A DNA stretch of 64,000 bases from an uncultured Agathobaculum sp. (GTDB lineage Bacteria; Bacillota; Clostridia; Oscillospirales; Butyricicoccaceae): contig CAKSVR010000006.1 in the NCBI GenBank assembly GCA_934504345.1, positions 1 to 64,000 of the forward strand, given 5' to 3'. The notes beneath the pieces were generated by a model. It saw nothing but the letters and a program-made list of their open reading frames with translations, did no database searches and was not told where the DNA came from. A program made the translations under genes and the position numbers. This document shows, one piece after another, positions 24,640 to 32,821 of this stretch (position 1 is its first letter; each line of letters starts with the position of its first letter).

Positions 24640-25430
24640 GAGAGGAAATCAACCGCCTTTTCGGCACGCTGCTGTCCGGTGCACGCGAGGTGCGTGAGCG
24701 CTACGCCGTAACCGGGCGGCAGTCTTTTTCTCGGCACCCTTTTACTGGTGCACACGAGTTGCGTAAGCAATACGCCGTTGCCGGGCTGAGGATTTCGCCG
24801 CTTGCGAGCGGCGGGAGAACGGCGCTCCCGCGCGGGGCCTAAGAGGGCAGACAACCTACGGTTTTCCACCCTCTTAGGAAGCTCCCCTTTTCCCTTTTGG
24901 GATACCTCGGAGCGACGGAACGTTCCGTTCCTACTTAGAGGTGGGACCGAAAAAAGGAACGGCAGTACCGTTACCAGCTTGTAGGCCGCAAAGCGCCATT
25001 CCTTTCACAGCTACGCTCAAGCCGCTAAAGCTCTGCTACACCCAGTTACGCAAAACCCGTGCAATCTGCCGCGATAACGCCGCAACAGCGCAGAAAACGT
25101 GAGCCGATACCGTTCCTTTATGCGAGTTACCTATGAAGTAGAGCCGTAAGGCTCGTTCGCGAGGTTGCCAAGGGAAAGGTAGGAGTTCAAAGAGGGAGGG
25201 AAACCGTAGGTGTTCCTCCCTTTTTGCGCCCGCCGCGCGAGCGGCCCGTTCCCGCCGTCCGCAGACGGCGAAACTCCCCAGCCCGGAAACGGCGTATCGC
25301 TAACGCAACTCGGTTGCACCACAAAACGGCTGCCGAGGAAAGGGCTGCCGCCCGGTTACGGCGTATTGCTTACGCAACTCGTGTGCACCGGAGAACGGGC
25401 TGCCGCTGGATTGCGGTTAAATCCCGCCTG
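24640..25430 (+). repeat. Structured repeat family, full copy R2
   Basis: About 790 bp with overall inverted symmetry. Outer units carry ACGCCGTTGCCGGGC on the left and GCCCGGAAACGGCGTAT on the right. Inside lie paired hairpins CGCCGCT/AGCGGCG (left) and CGCCGTC/GACGGCG (right), then hairpins with conserved loop CCTACGG (24839-24876) or its complement CCGTAGG (25190-25226). A core of about 280 bp (24894-25170) holds CCGTGCAATCTGCCGCGATA and CCTTTATGCGAGTTACCTAT. The same order recurs at 54.4-55.0 kb. No credible ORF. Confidence 0.8.
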
Positions 25431-25447
25431 CTTCACACAAACTACGT

Positions 25448-25476
25448 TTGCGTTACTCCCGCTTATACGGTATAAT
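25448..25476 (+). promoter_or_regulatory. Promoter of yfmF-type gene
   Basis: TTGCGT (25448-25453), 17-base spacer, TATAAT (25471-25476), directly beyond the R2 repeat. Confidence 0.65.
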
Positions 25477-25515
25477 ATTACCTATTGGACAATCTTTCCG
25501 GAATCGAGGGAAATT

Positions 25516-26799
25516 ATGCAACAAGTGACCCGAAAAAAGCTGGGTGCCGGGGTGAATCTCACCTGCATCACCACGCCGAAGTTCAAGCGGGCTGTGCTGC
25601 GCGCTATGCTGGTGCTGCCGCTCGGCGGCGAGGATGCCGCGCTGCGCGCGTGTCTGCCGCAGGTGCTGCGCCGCGGTACGGCCATGCTGCACGATATGCG
25701 GGCGTTCGGCACGGCGCTCGATGAGCTCTACGGCGCACGCATCGAGGCCGCTGTCCGCAAGGAGGGCGAAAACCTGTGCATCGGCTTTCTGTCGGACTGC
25801 ATCGATGAAGCCTACGCACCGGGCGCGGACGGCCTGACCGCCGGTGTCATCGGTCTGCTGACCGACCTGCTGTGCGACCCGTATCTTCAGGACGGCCTGT
25901 TCTGTGCGGCCTATGTGGACGGCGAACGCGGCAACCTGATCGACCGCATCGCTTCGCTCAAAAACGACCCGCGCTCGTGGGCGCCGCGCCGTTTGAACGA
26001 AATTATGTGCGAGAATGAGGCCTATGGTCAGTCCGCGCTCGGCACGGCGGAGCAGGCGGCGCGCATCACGCCGGAAACGCTGTACGCGGCGTACCGCCGG
26101 GCGCTGCGCGAGGCGCAGGTGGAGTTGTTCTACTGCGGCACGATGCAGCCGGACGACATCGCGGCGCTGTTTGCGGCCACGCCGCTGGCTCAGCCGAGAG
26201 AGGGCACGCTGTATCAGCCGCACACAGTCGTGCAGGCACGGCCTGCCGGTCCGGTCCGCGAGGTCATCGAGGAGGCGCAGGTGACACAGGGCAAGCTGTC
26301 GCTCGGCTTCCGTACGGGCGGCGCGGCGCTCACCGAGGGCGATGCCCCGGCGTTCTGGCTGTTCCAGACCATCTACGGCGGTTCGACCAGCGCCAAGCTG
26401 TTCCTCAATGTGCGCGAGAAAAAATCGCTGTGCTACTATGCGAGTGCACAGTTCGTGGCTTCCAAGGGCCTGATGATCGTCAATTCCGGCATCGAGAACA
26501 GAAATTTCGAGGTCGCACGCGACGAGATCCTGCACCAGCTGGAGGTCTGCCGCACGGGCGGCATCACCGAGAGCGAGCTCGAGAGCGCCCGCAAAACGCT
26601 GGTGAACAGCTGGCGCACCATGCTGGACGACCCGCTCACGCTCGAGCGCTACTGGCTGGGACAGGCGGCTGCGGGTACGCTCGTATCGCCCGAGGCGCGC
26701 ATTGACCAGATGGCCGATGTGGATCTTGCGCGTGTCATCACTGCCGCGCAGAACACGGCGCTCGACACGGTATTCTTTATGAAAGGGGCGGCACAATGA
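25516..26799 (+). CDS. M16-family inactive protease-like protein (YfmF type)
   Basis: 427 residues from the ATG at 25516 (GAGGG just before). M16 peptidase architecture without the HXXEH zinc motif: the first domain has RAVLRAMLVLPLGGEDAALR and LDELYGARIEAAVRKEGENL, the second ITPETLYAAYRRALREAQVE and LSLGFRTGGAAL with YGGSTSAKLFLNVREKKSLC. Non-catalytic partner of the next gene, as in the YfmF/YfmH pair linked in Bacillus to 5-aminopentanol modification of EF-P. Overlaps the next start (ATGA). Confidence 0.88.
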   Translation: MQQVTRKKLGAGVNLTCITTPKFKRAVLRAMLVLPLGGEDAALRACLPQVLRRGTAMLHDMRAFGTALDELYGARIEAAVRKEGENLCIGFLSDCIDEAYAPGADGLTAGVIGLLTDLLCDPYLQDGLFCAAYVDGERGNLIDRIASLKNDPRSWAPRRLNEIMCENEAYGQSALGTAEQAARITPETLYAAYRRALREAQVELFYCGTMQPDDIAALFAATPLAQPREGTLYQPHTVVQARPAGPVREVIEEAQVTQGKLSLGFRTGGAALTEGDAPAFWLFQTIYGGSTSAKLFLNVREKKSLCYYASAQFVASKGLMIVNSGIENRNFEVARDEILHQLEVCRTGGITESELESARKTLVNSWRTMLDDPLTLERYWLGQAAAGTLVSPEARIDQMADVDLARVITAAQNTALDTVFFMKGAAQ

Positions 26800-28058
26800 C
26801 GAAAAACTATTCCGCCCTGCACGAAAAGGTGCAGATGCACACGCTGGAAAACGGTCTGCGCGTATGTTATCTGCCCAAGGAGGGCTTCAGTAAGACGTTT
26901 GCCATCCTCGCGACCGATTTCGGCTCGGTGGATGCCTCATTCACCTTTGAGGGCAAACGATACGACACGCCGGCGGGCGTGGCGCACTTCCTCGAGCACA
27001 AAATGTTCGAGGACGAGGACGGAAACGCGCTCCAGAAGTTCGCCCGCACGGGCGCGAGCCCGAATGCCTTCACCAGCCACACGATGACGGCGTATCACTT
27101 CTCCTGCACCGACCGGTTTGAGGAGAATCTGGAGATTTTGCTCAAATTCGTGTTCACGCCGTATTTTACGGATGAAAACGTGGAGAAAGAGCGCGGCATC
27201 ATCGGTCAGGAGATACGCATGGTGGAGGACACACCCGGCTGGGAGGTGTTCGTCGGCCTGTATGAGGCGCTGTACCGCAATCATCCGGTGCGCGTGTCCA
27301 TTCCGGGCAGCGAGGAGAGCATTTCGCACATCACGCCGGAGCTGCTGTATACCTGTCACCGCGCGTTTTACAGCCCGAAGAACATGGCGCTCGTGGTGTG
27401 CGGCACGGCGGATTTCGAGCAGGTCTGCCGCATGGCGGAGCAGCTTTCGCCGGGGGATGCGCCCGCGATCGGGCAGCGGCACTACGGCGAGCGCCGCACG
27501 GCGGTCAACGAGTCGGTCGTGACACGAAAAATGCAGGTCGCACTGCCGCAGATGATGGTGGGCTTCAAGGACGAACCGCTCCGCGTGGGCGAGAGCCGTC
27601 TGCGCCGCAGCCTGATCGGGGATCTGGCCGTTCGTATCGTGTGCGGCGATACCGCGCCGCTGTACGCCGAGCTGTACGAGAAGCGCCTGATCGGACGCGA
27701 CTTTGATGTGGATTACAGCATCATCCCGGACGGCGCGTGCGCGATATTCAGCGGCGAGAGCCGCGACCCGGATGCCGTGCGTGCGGCCGTCGAGCGGGAG
27801 GTCGCGCGGCTGGCGAAGGAGGGCATCGAGCCCGCGCTGTTCACCCGCATGAAGAACGCGCTGTACGGAATGCGCCTGCGCGTGCTCGATGTGCCGGACT
27901 CCTATGCCCGGCAGGAGATCGCCGCGATATTCGCAGGCGAGCATTATGCGGACTTTGCGGCGCAGTTCGACACCATCACACCGGAGGATGTGCAGGCGGC
28001 GTATGCCTGCTGGTCGCAGCCGGAGCGGTCGTGTATGTCGGTGGTAGAGCCGAAATAA
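26796..28058 (+). CDS. M16-family zinc protease (YfmH type)
   Basis: 420 residues. The zinc motif HFLEH is intact in GVAHFLEHKMFEDEDGN, with the downstream glutamate region NVEKERGIIGQEIRMVEDTP. The C-terminal M16 domain contains ELYEKRLIGRDFDVDYSI. The start overlaps the preceding gene by four bases, so the two are translated together and probably form a heterodimer. Role in EF-P modification is inferred from family pairing. Confidence 0.92.
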   Translation: MTKNYSALHEKVQMHTLENGLRVCYLPKEGFSKTFAILATDFGSVDASFTFEGKRYDTPAGVAHFLEHKMFEDEDGNALQKFARTGASPNAFTSHTMTAYHFSCTDRFEENLEILLKFVFTPYFTDENVEKERGIIGQEIRMVEDTPGWEVFVGLYEALYRNHPVRVSIPGSEESISHITPELLYTCHRAFYSPKNMALVVCGTADFEQVCRMAEQLSPGDAPAIGQRHYGERRTAVNESVVTRKMQVALPQMMVGFKDEPLRVGESRLRRSLIGDLAVRIVCGDTAPLYAELYEKRLIGRDFDVDYSIIPDGACAIFSGESRDPDAVRAAVEREVARLAKEGIEPALFTRMKNALYGMRLRVLDVPDSYARQEIAAIFAGEHYADFAAQFDTITPEDVQAAYACWSQPERSCMSVVEPK

Positions 28059-28080
28059 GGACAACAAGAGGGAAATCATC

Positions 28081-28905
28081 ATGGAACACGCAATTTCATT
28101 TCCGGCGCTCGGCCTGAGCTTTGACATCAACCGGGTGGCCGTCAACCTGTTCGGCAAGGATATTTACTGGTATGGCATCATCATCTGTGTCGGCTTCGTG
28201 CTGGCGGCGCTGTATGTCAACAGGCGCACCAGCGAGTTCGGCATGACCTCGGATAATCTGGTGGACTGCCTGATCATTTGTGTGCCGGTCGGTATCGTCT
28301 GCGCCCGTATCTACTATGTGGCGTTCGAATGGGGATATTACAGCCAGCATCCAAACGAGATCATCGCCATCTGGAAAGGCGGCATCGCCATTTACGGCGC
28401 GGTGCTCGGCGTTGTGGCCGCGCTGGCGATTTACAGCCGGGTCAAAAGGCTGTCGTTTGCCAGCCTGTGCGATCTGGCGGCATTCGGTCTGCTCATCGGC
28501 CAGTGCATTGGACGCTGGGGTAATTTCGTCAACGGAGAGGCGCACGGCGGCGAAACCTCTCTGCCGTGGGGCATGAGCATTGACGGTGCGAACCCGGTTC
28601 ACCCGACGTTCCTGTACGAGTCGCTGTGGAATCTGGTGGGCTTTGCCGCGCTGCATATCTACTCGAAAAAGCGCAGATTCAAGGGCGAGATGGCGCTGCT
28701 GTATGTGGCGTGGTACGGTCTTGGCCGCGCGTGGATCGAGGGCCTGCGGACGGACAGCCTGTATCTGGGTCCGGTGCGCGTGTCGCAGCTGCTCGCGGCG
28801 GTGAGCTTCATCGCGGCGGTCGCCGTGCTGGTGCGCCGGTATAACCGCATCAAGGTTGAGAAGGCGTTCTATACAGCGGATAAAACAGAAGAAAAAGGCG
28901 AATGA
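28081..28905 (+). CDS. lgt: Prolipoprotein diacylglyceryl transferase
   Basis: 274 residues, about seven membrane helices. The Lgt signature is present: GRWGNFVNGEAHGGETSLPW, and YGLGRAWIEGLRTDSLYLG near the C-terminus. It adds diacylglycerol to the lipobox cysteine of prolipoproteins such as the one encoded at 52591. AGAGGGAAATCATC precedes the ATG. Confidence 0.96.
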   Translation: MEHAISFPALGLSFDINRVAVNLFGKDIYWYGIIICVGFVLAALYVNRRTSEFGMTSDNLVDCLIICVPVGIVCARIYYVAFEWGYYSQHPNEIIAIWKGGIAIYGAVLGVVAALAIYSRVKRLSFASLCDLAAFGLLIGQCIGRWGNFVNGEAHGGETSLPWGMSIDGANPVHPTFLYESLWNLVGFAALHIYSKKRRFKGEMALLYVAWYGLGRAWIEGLRTDSLYLGPVRVSQLLAAVSFIAAVAVLVRRYNRIKVEKAFYTADKTEEKGE

Positions 28906-28932
28906 TCGCCGACACATAAGGAGAGGAACAAT

Positions 28933-29787
28933 ATGAGTGCAGTAAGAATGGACGGCAAGGCGCTGTCCGCCAAGGTGCGCGGCAGCATTCTGGCGGAAAC
29001 CGAGGCGCTGAAAAAGCAGGGCATCACGCCGGGTCTGGCGGTCATCATCGTCGGCAACGACCCCGCAAGTGAAATTTATGTCCGCAACAAGGAGCGCGCG
29101 TGCGAGCAGTGCGGCTTTTACAGCGAGAAGTACGCGCTGCCCGAGGAAACCACGCAGGAGGAGCTGCTCGGTCTGATCGCGCAGCTGAACGAGAGCCCGG
29201 CCATCTCGGGTATCCTGTGCCAGATGCCGGTGCCGAAGCACATCTCCGAGCAGGCCGTTATCGATGCCATTGACCCGAAAAAGGATGTTGATGCGTTCCA
29301 TCCGGTCAATGTCGGCAAGATCATGGTCGGCAATTTCGATTTCGTACCGTGTACGCCGGCGGGCGTGATGGAGCTGCTCGACGAGTACAGCATTGATCCC
29401 AAGGGCAAGGAATGCGTGGTCGTCGGCCGCTCGAACATCGTCGGCAAGCCGATGAGTATGCTGCTGCTGCACCGTCACGGCACGGTCACCATCTGCCACA
29501 GCCGCACGCAGGATCTCGCGGAGGTCTGCCGCCGCGCGGATATTCTGGTCGCTGCTGTCGGCAAAGCGGGCTTCATCACGCCCGATATGGTCAAGGAGGG
29601 CGCGGTCGTTATCGATGTCGGCATCAACCGCAACGCCGAGGGCAAGGTCTGCGGCGATGTGGCTCCCGAGGTGATGGAGAAGGCCTCCTATATGACGCCG
29701 GTCCCGGGCGGCGCCGGCCCGATGACCATTACCATGCTGATGAAGAATACGCTCAAGGCGGCAAAGCTCCAGCACGGCATTCAGTAA
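28933..29787 (+). CDS. folD: Bifunctional methylene-THF dehydrogenase/cyclohydrolase FolD
   Basis: 284 residues. Catalytic-lysine region [20 protein letters not shown], signature [24 protein letters not shown], the Rossmann motif [17 protein letters not shown] and the C-terminal [18 protein letters not shown]. It interconverts methylene-, methenyl- and formyl-tetrahydrofolate in the cytosol. GGAGAGGAACAAT precedes the ATG. Confidence 0.97.
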   Translation: MSAVRMDGKALSAKVRGSILAETEALKKQGITPGLAVIIVGNDPASEIYVRNKERACEQCGFYSEKYALPEETTQEELLGLIAQLNESPAISGILCQMPVPKHISEQAVIDAIDPKKDVDAFHPVNVGKIMVGNFDFVPCTPAGVMELLDEYSIDPKGKECVVVGRSNIVGKPMSMLLLHRHGTVTICHSRTQDLAEVCRRADILVAAVGKAGFITPDMVKEGAVVIDVGINRNAEGKVCGDVAPEVMEKASYMTPVPGGAGPMTITMLMKNTLKAAKLQHGIQ

Positions 29788-29794
29788 ACAAAAA

Positions 29795-29831
29795 CCGCCC
29801 GTATCCGGGTTGACAATCCGGATACGGGCGG
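29795..29831 (-). terminator. Leftward terminator of toxin module 1, containing the antitoxin promoter
   Basis: Perfect 14-bp stem CCGCCCGTATCCGG (29795-29808) / CCGGATACGGGCGG (29818-29831). On the minus strand it is followed by TTTTTGTTT, so it should end the toxin mRNA. Its loop and right arm hold the -35 and spacer of the rightward antitoxin promoter. Confidence 0.7.
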
Positions 29832-29838
29832 GTATACT
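29810..29838 (+). promoter_or_regulatory. Promoter of antitoxin RNA 1
   Basis: TTGACA (29810-29815), 17-base spacer, TATACT (29833-29838). Confidence 0.8.
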
Positions 29839-29844
29839 AAAGAT

Positions 29845-29936
29845 AACGAAAGGTGCTGCCGGTAGACGGTCAGCCCCTAAAATTGTGGAAAGAAGTAATC
29901 GCACATGTAGGAGTGTCGGCGGTTACTTCTTTTTTG
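29845..29936 (+). ncRNA. Putative type I antitoxin RNA 1
   Basis: About 90 bases from the predicted start to the T-run at 29930-29936. It begins near AACGAAAGGTGCTGCCGG and ends in a hairpin pairing AAAGAAGTAA (29889-29898) with TTACTTCTTTTTT. It is antisense to the 3' end of toxin gene 1, the convergent arrangement of the TxpA/RatA type. Confidence 0.7.
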
Positions 29937-29994
29937 TTCCTAAAATACGCTCAATGAGTACGAGTATCACTACAAGTATTACGAGATATTCCAT
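29923..29994 (-). CDS. Type I toxin-like membrane peptide 1
   Basis: 23 residues, MEYLVILVVILVL then IERILGTKKK: one membrane helix and a lysine tail, the standard form of type I toxin peptides. GGGGGTGG precedes the ATG and can pair in a CCCC/GGGG hairpin, so translation may be restrained by mRNA folding, as in known members. Promoter on the minus strand: TTGCGT (30088-30093), 17 bases, TATACT (30065-30070). Confidence 0.72.
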   Translation of the reverse strand: MEYLVILVVILVLIERILGTKKK

Positions 29995-30064
29995 AGAACC
30001 ACCCCCTTGCAGGGGCAAGACTTAACCGCCTACCGCAGGCGCGGCAGCACCTTTCTTAACGACA

Positions 30065-30093
30065 AGTATAACAGAGTTCGACAGAATACGCAA
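30065..30093 (-). promoter_or_regulatory. Promoter of toxin mRNA 1
   Basis: Minus strand TTGCGT (30088-30093), 17-base spacer, TATACT (30065-30070). Confidence 0.6.
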
Positions 30094-30103
30094 TATGGCA
30101 TAC

Positions 30104-30132
30104 TTGACAATCAAGGTGCGGGCGGGTATACT
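30104..30132 (+). promoter_or_regulatory. Promoter of antitoxin RNA 2
   Basis: TTGACA (30104-30109), 17-base spacer, TATACT (30127-30132). The flanking sequence repeats that of modules 1 and 3. Confidence 0.8.
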
Positions 30133-30138
30133 AAAGAT

Positions 30139-30230
30139 AACGAAAGGTGCTGCCGGTAGACGGTCAGCTTCCTCAATGTGTCATATGAAAATGATCGCTA
30201 TTTTTGGAAGGGTGGCGGTCATTTTCTTTT
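30139..30230 (+). ncRNA. Putative type I antitoxin RNA 2
   Basis: About 90 bases, ending in a stem pairing GAAAATGATCGC (from 30187) with GGCGGTCATTTTC and a T-run at 30227-30230. It overlaps the 3' end of toxin gene 2 on the other strand. Confidence 0.7.
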
Positions 30231-30305
30231 GCAAATCTGGATAATCAGAGAAGCAAAGGCAACGAGAAAACTCAGAAGCTGAAACAGTTCCGAATAATGT
30301 ACCAT
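30219..30305 (-). CDS. Hol-Tox-like type I toxin peptide 2
   Basis: 28 residues beginning MVHYSELFQLLSFLVAFASL and ending in a basic CKRK. The MVxYSxLxQ start resembles the putative holin-like toxin family and the fourth module at 45272. A very strong SD (GGGAGGAGGTGAGTGCA) precedes the ATG. Minus-strand promoter TTGCGT (30417-30422), 17 bases, TATACT (30394-30399). Confidence 0.75.
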   Translation of the reverse strand: MVHYSELFQLLSFLVAFASLIIQICKRK

Positions 30306-30393
30306 TGCACTCACCTCCTCCCGTATATGATGGGATTGGGTGAGAAAGCATGATCGCCTACCGTAAAGCACAGCAGCACCTTTCTTAACGACA

Positions 30394-30422
30394 AGTATAA
30401 CAGAGTTCGACAGAATACGCAA
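30394..30422 (-). promoter_or_regulatory. Promoter of toxin mRNA 2
   Basis: Minus strand TTGCGT (30417-30422), 17-base spacer, TATACT (30394-30399). Confidence 0.6.
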
Positions 30423-30432
30423 TATGGCATAC

Positions 30433-30461
30433 TTGACAATCAAGGTGCGGACGGGTATACT
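30433..30461 (+). promoter_or_regulatory. Promoter of antitoxin RNA 3
   Basis: TTGACA (30433-30438), 17-base spacer, TATACT (30456-30461). Confidence 0.8.
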
Positions 30462-30467
30462 AAAGAT

Positions 30468-30560
30468 AACGAAAGGTGCTGCCGGTAGACGGTCAGCCCC
30501 TAAAGAAAACGGAAGAAATAACCGCATTCATTTGGAGATGGTGGCGGTTATTTCTTCTTT
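30468..30560 (+). ncRNA. Putative type I antitoxin RNA 3
   Basis: About 92 bases ending in a stem pairing GAAGAAATAACCGC (30512-30525) with GGCGGTTATTTCTTC and a short T-run at 30558-30560. Convergent overlap with toxin gene 3. Confidence 0.7.
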
Positions 30561-30619
30561 GGTCCTAAAATACGCTCAATAAGTACAAGTATCACTACAA
30601 GAATTACGAGATATTCCAT
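30548..30619 (-). CDS. Type I toxin-like membrane peptide 3
   Basis: 23 residues, identical to peptide 1 except Pro for Thr at position 20 (ILGPKKK). Codons differ at several synonymous sites, so the peptide is under selection rather than a fresh copy. Minus-strand promoter TTGCAA (30713-30718), 17 bases, TATACT (30690-30695). Confidence 0.72.
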   Translation of the reverse strand: MEYLVILVVILVLIERILGPKKK

Positions 30620-30689
30620 AAAACCACCCCCTTGCAGGGGCAAGACTTAACCGCCTACCGCAGGCGCGGCAGCACCTTTCTTAACGACA

Positions 30690-30718
30690 AGTATATCAGA
30701 AATCGACTGCCTTTGCAA
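30690..30718 (-). promoter_or_regulatory. Promoter of toxin mRNA 3
   Basis: Minus strand TTGCAA (30713-30718), 17-base spacer, TATACT (30690-30695). Confidence 0.6.
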
Positions 30719-30750
30719 TCCCACCAAATTTCGGTGGGATTGTTTTTATT
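30717..30750 (+). terminator. Rightward terminator before rpiA
   Basis: AATCCCACC pairs with GGTGGGATT, followed by GTTTTTATTTT. It isolates rpiA from the toxin-antitoxin array. Confidence 0.75.
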
Positions 30751-30767
30751 TTGTAAAGCAGAAAAGA

Positions 30768-30796
30768 TTGACCTTTGTGCGGATTCATTCTATAAT
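30768..30796 (+). promoter_or_regulatory. Promoter of rpiA
   Basis: TTGACC (30768-30773), 17-base spacer, TATAAT (30791-30796). Confidence 0.75.
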
Positions 30797-30849
30797 AAAA
30801 CTAATCAGTTAACCGCAACATACGGTTTTATTACGTCAGGGGAGGACGA

Positions 30850-31533
30850 ATGACAATGGATATGAAGAAACTTGCCGGCGATAAGGCGGCTGAGTATGTA
30901 AAGGACGGCATGGTAGTCGGTCTGGGCACCGGCTCGACTGCGTATCATATGGTAAATGCGGTAGGCGAGATGGTAAAGAACGGCCTGAAGATTCAGGCGA
31001 TCCCGACCTCCAAGGCTACCGAGGCACAGGCCCGCGAGCTGGGCATCCCGCTGCTGACCATCGACGAGCTGGACCACGTTGATCTGGCCATCGACGGCGT
31101 AGACGAGATCGATCCGCAGTTCAACGCCATCAAGGGCGGCGGCGGCGCACTGTACCGCGAGAAGGTCGTTGCTTCCATGGCGAAGGAAGTCATCTGGATC
31201 ATGGACGAGTCCAAGCTGGTGGACAAGATCGGCGCATTCCATCTGCCGGTCGAGATCGCACAGTACGGCTCGAAGCAGGCAATGGAGCGCATGGCCGCTT
31301 ACGGCTGGAATCCGGTGCTGCGCGTGCGCGACGGCAAGACCTTTGTTACCGATAACGGCAACTTCATCGCTGATCTGCACCTCGGCGCAGGCTTCGATAT
31401 TCAGGACGTTTACTCCAAGCTGACCGGTATGCTCGGTGTGCTGGAGCACGGCCTGTTCCTCAATATGTGCAAGCGCATGATCGTCGGCCACGCAAACGGC
31501 GAGGTCGAGGTCATCGAGAACCCGTCCAAGTAA
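30850..31533 (+). CDS. rpiA: Ribose-5-phosphate isomerase A
   Basis: 227 residues. GMVVGLGTGSTAYHMVNAV, LAIDGVDEIDPQFNAIKGGG and the catalytic ALYREKVVA region are intact. It interconverts ribose-5-phosphate and ribulose-5-phosphate in the pentose phosphate pathway. GGGGAGGACGA precedes the ATG. Confidence 0.96.
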   Translation: MTMDMKKLAGDKAAEYVKDGMVVGLGTGSTAYHMVNAVGEMVKNGLKIQAIPTSKATEAQARELGIPLLTIDELDHVDLAIDGVDEIDPQFNAIKGGGGALYREKVVASMAKEVIWIMDESKLVDKIGAFHLPVEIAQYGSKQAMERMAAYGWNPVLRVRDGKTFVTDNGNFIADLHLGAGFDIQDVYSKLTGMLGVLEHGLFLNMCKRMIVGHANGEVEVIENPSK

Positions 31534-31560
31534 GCGCGGCTGAAAGGCAGGAGAGATAAA

Positions 31561-32349
31561 ATGGATCAGAATGATCGCTTCGGCCGCTTCGATCAGACGG
31601 ATTTCAGCCGCTTTGAGAGCACGGGCGACAGGGACCGCAGCCCGTCCCGCAGCGGCGGCAGCAGCCGCTCCTCGGCGCGCCCGGTCCGCTCGGGTATGCG
31701 TATGGGCAAGGGCCGCCCGATGCGTAAGCCGGTCAAGATCAACTACCGCCTGATGCTGTGCGCGGCAGTGCTGGTTTTTGTCGTGCTTACAATCATCTTC
31801 GGCGTGCTTTCGTCCTCGCGCGGCAAAAAGATCACCGAGCTGAACACCCAGATCGAAACGCTGACGAAGGACAAGGATTCGCTGTCGGCACAGATCGGCA
31901 CGCTGACGCAGGAGAACCAGACCCTTCAGACCAGCATCACTGCAACGCTGCCCGCACCCAAGACGGCTGAAACGAACAGCATCGTGGACCTGATCCCGAT
32001 TCTGAACGACGGCATCTATGTGGTGCAGAGCACCGGCTCGCAGCTGCGCTATCTGAACGTGCCCTCGGGCTATCTGCAGGACAAGCTCGGCGAGTACCGC
32101 GACGATGCCTCCGGCTATGCCGCCGCAGACGGCGATGCGCCCATCTGCACCTATTATGTGCTGTTCACCGACTGCGTGATCGGTCTGGCGGACGGCAACA
32201 CCGGCTTTGTCAGCGCGGACCGCACCGCGACCGGCACCAAGACCACCACACCGGACGGTTTCTACGATTTTGTAGCATCGTTCTTCAGCAACAGCACGGC
32301 TGCTGCTTCGTCCGGCACGACGGACTCCGGCACGGATGCAAATAACTGA
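31561..32349 (+). CDS. Single-pass membrane protein with coiled coil, unknown function
   Basis: 262 residues. Residues 1-58 are Arg/Ser-rich and probably disordered in the cytoplasm (SPSRSGGSSRSSARPVRSGM). One membrane helix at about 62-82 (RLMLCAAVLVFVVLTIIFGV), then a coiled coil (ITELNTQIETLTKDKDSLSA) and a compact outer domain with YVVQSTGSQLRYLNVPSGYL. The end is Thr/Ser/Asp-rich. Family not recognised; follows rpiA by 27 bases. Confidence 0.75.
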   Translation: MDQNDRFGRFDQTDFSRFESTGDRDRSPSRSGGSSRSSARPVRSGMRMGKGRPMRKPVKINYRLMLCAAVLVFVVLTIIFGVLSSSRGKKITELNTQIETLTKDKDSLSAQIGTLTQENQTLQTSITATLPAPKTAETNSIVDLIPILNDGIYVVQSTGSQLRYLNVPSGYLQDKLGEYRDDASGYAAADGDAPICTYYVLFTDCVIGLADGNTGFVSADRTATGTKTTTPDGFYDFVASFFSNSTAAASSGTTDSGTDANN

Positions 32350-32379
32350 AAAAATTTCAGAAAAATCAGAGGCATGGGC

Positions 32380-32408
32380 TTGACAGTCCGTGCCTCTTGT
32401 GTTATGCT
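32380..32408 (+). promoter_or_regulatory. Promoter of rplU-prp-rpmA
   Basis: TTGACA (32380-32385), 17-base spacer, TATGCT (32403-32408). Confidence 0.75.
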
Positions 32409-32414
32409 ATGAGA

Positions 32415-32505
32415 AGCCGCATTGTGCATAGGCTTTGTTAAGTGTGCATCAAACGATGTGCCGCCGTGCCAAGCGTGACTCTACAACGAAAGAGAGGGAA
32501 AACAT
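32415..32505 (+). promoter_or_regulatory. rplU 5' leader, possible L21 leader element
   Basis: About 90 untranslated bases with pairable segments (GCATTGTGCA, TGTGCATCAA, GATGTGCCGCC). Position and length fit the L21 leader of Firmicutes that may mediate autoregulation, but I cannot confirm the structure by eye. Confidence 0.35.
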
Positions 32506-32817
32506 ATGTATGCCATTCTGAAAACTGGCGGCAAGCAGTACAAGGTATCTGAGGGCGACGTTATCTACGTTGAGAAGCTCGGCGTGGAGGACGGTGCTAC
32601 TGTATCCTTTGACGAGGTTCTGGTAGTAGGCGAGGGTGATTCCATCACCGTAGGCGCTCCTTACGTTTCCGGCGCGGTTGTAACCGGCACGGTTGAGAAG
32701 ACCGGCAAGGGCAAGAAGATCAACATCTTCAAGATGAAGCCGAAGAAGGGTTATCGCCGTCGTCAGGGTCATCGTCAGCCGTACACCAAGGTGACCATCG
32801 CGTCCATCAAGGCGTAA
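32506..32817 (+). CDS. rplU: 50S ribosomal protein L21
   Basis: 103 residues: [20 protein letters not shown] at the start and the C-terminal [20 protein letters not shown] are typical. It is a large-subunit protein bound to 23S rRNA domain I. AGAGAGGGAAAACAT precedes the ATG. Confidence 0.98.
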   Translation: MYAILKTGGKQYKVSEGDVIYVEKLGVEDGATVSFDEVLVVGEGDSITVGAPYVSGAVVTGTVEKTGKGKKINIFKMKPKKGYRRRQGHRQPYTKVTIASIKA

Positions 32818-32821
32818 GGCC

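Noticed and set aside
24700..25420. Short open frames inside repeats R2, R4 and R5
   Set aside because: Their frames differ between copies, changes keep stems paired rather than keeping codons, and no SD precedes them.
29800..30700. CRISPR-like direct repeats
   Set aside because: The repeated 30-40 base segments are promoters and leaders of toxin-antitoxin units; spacing is over 300 bases and each interval holds a small gene.
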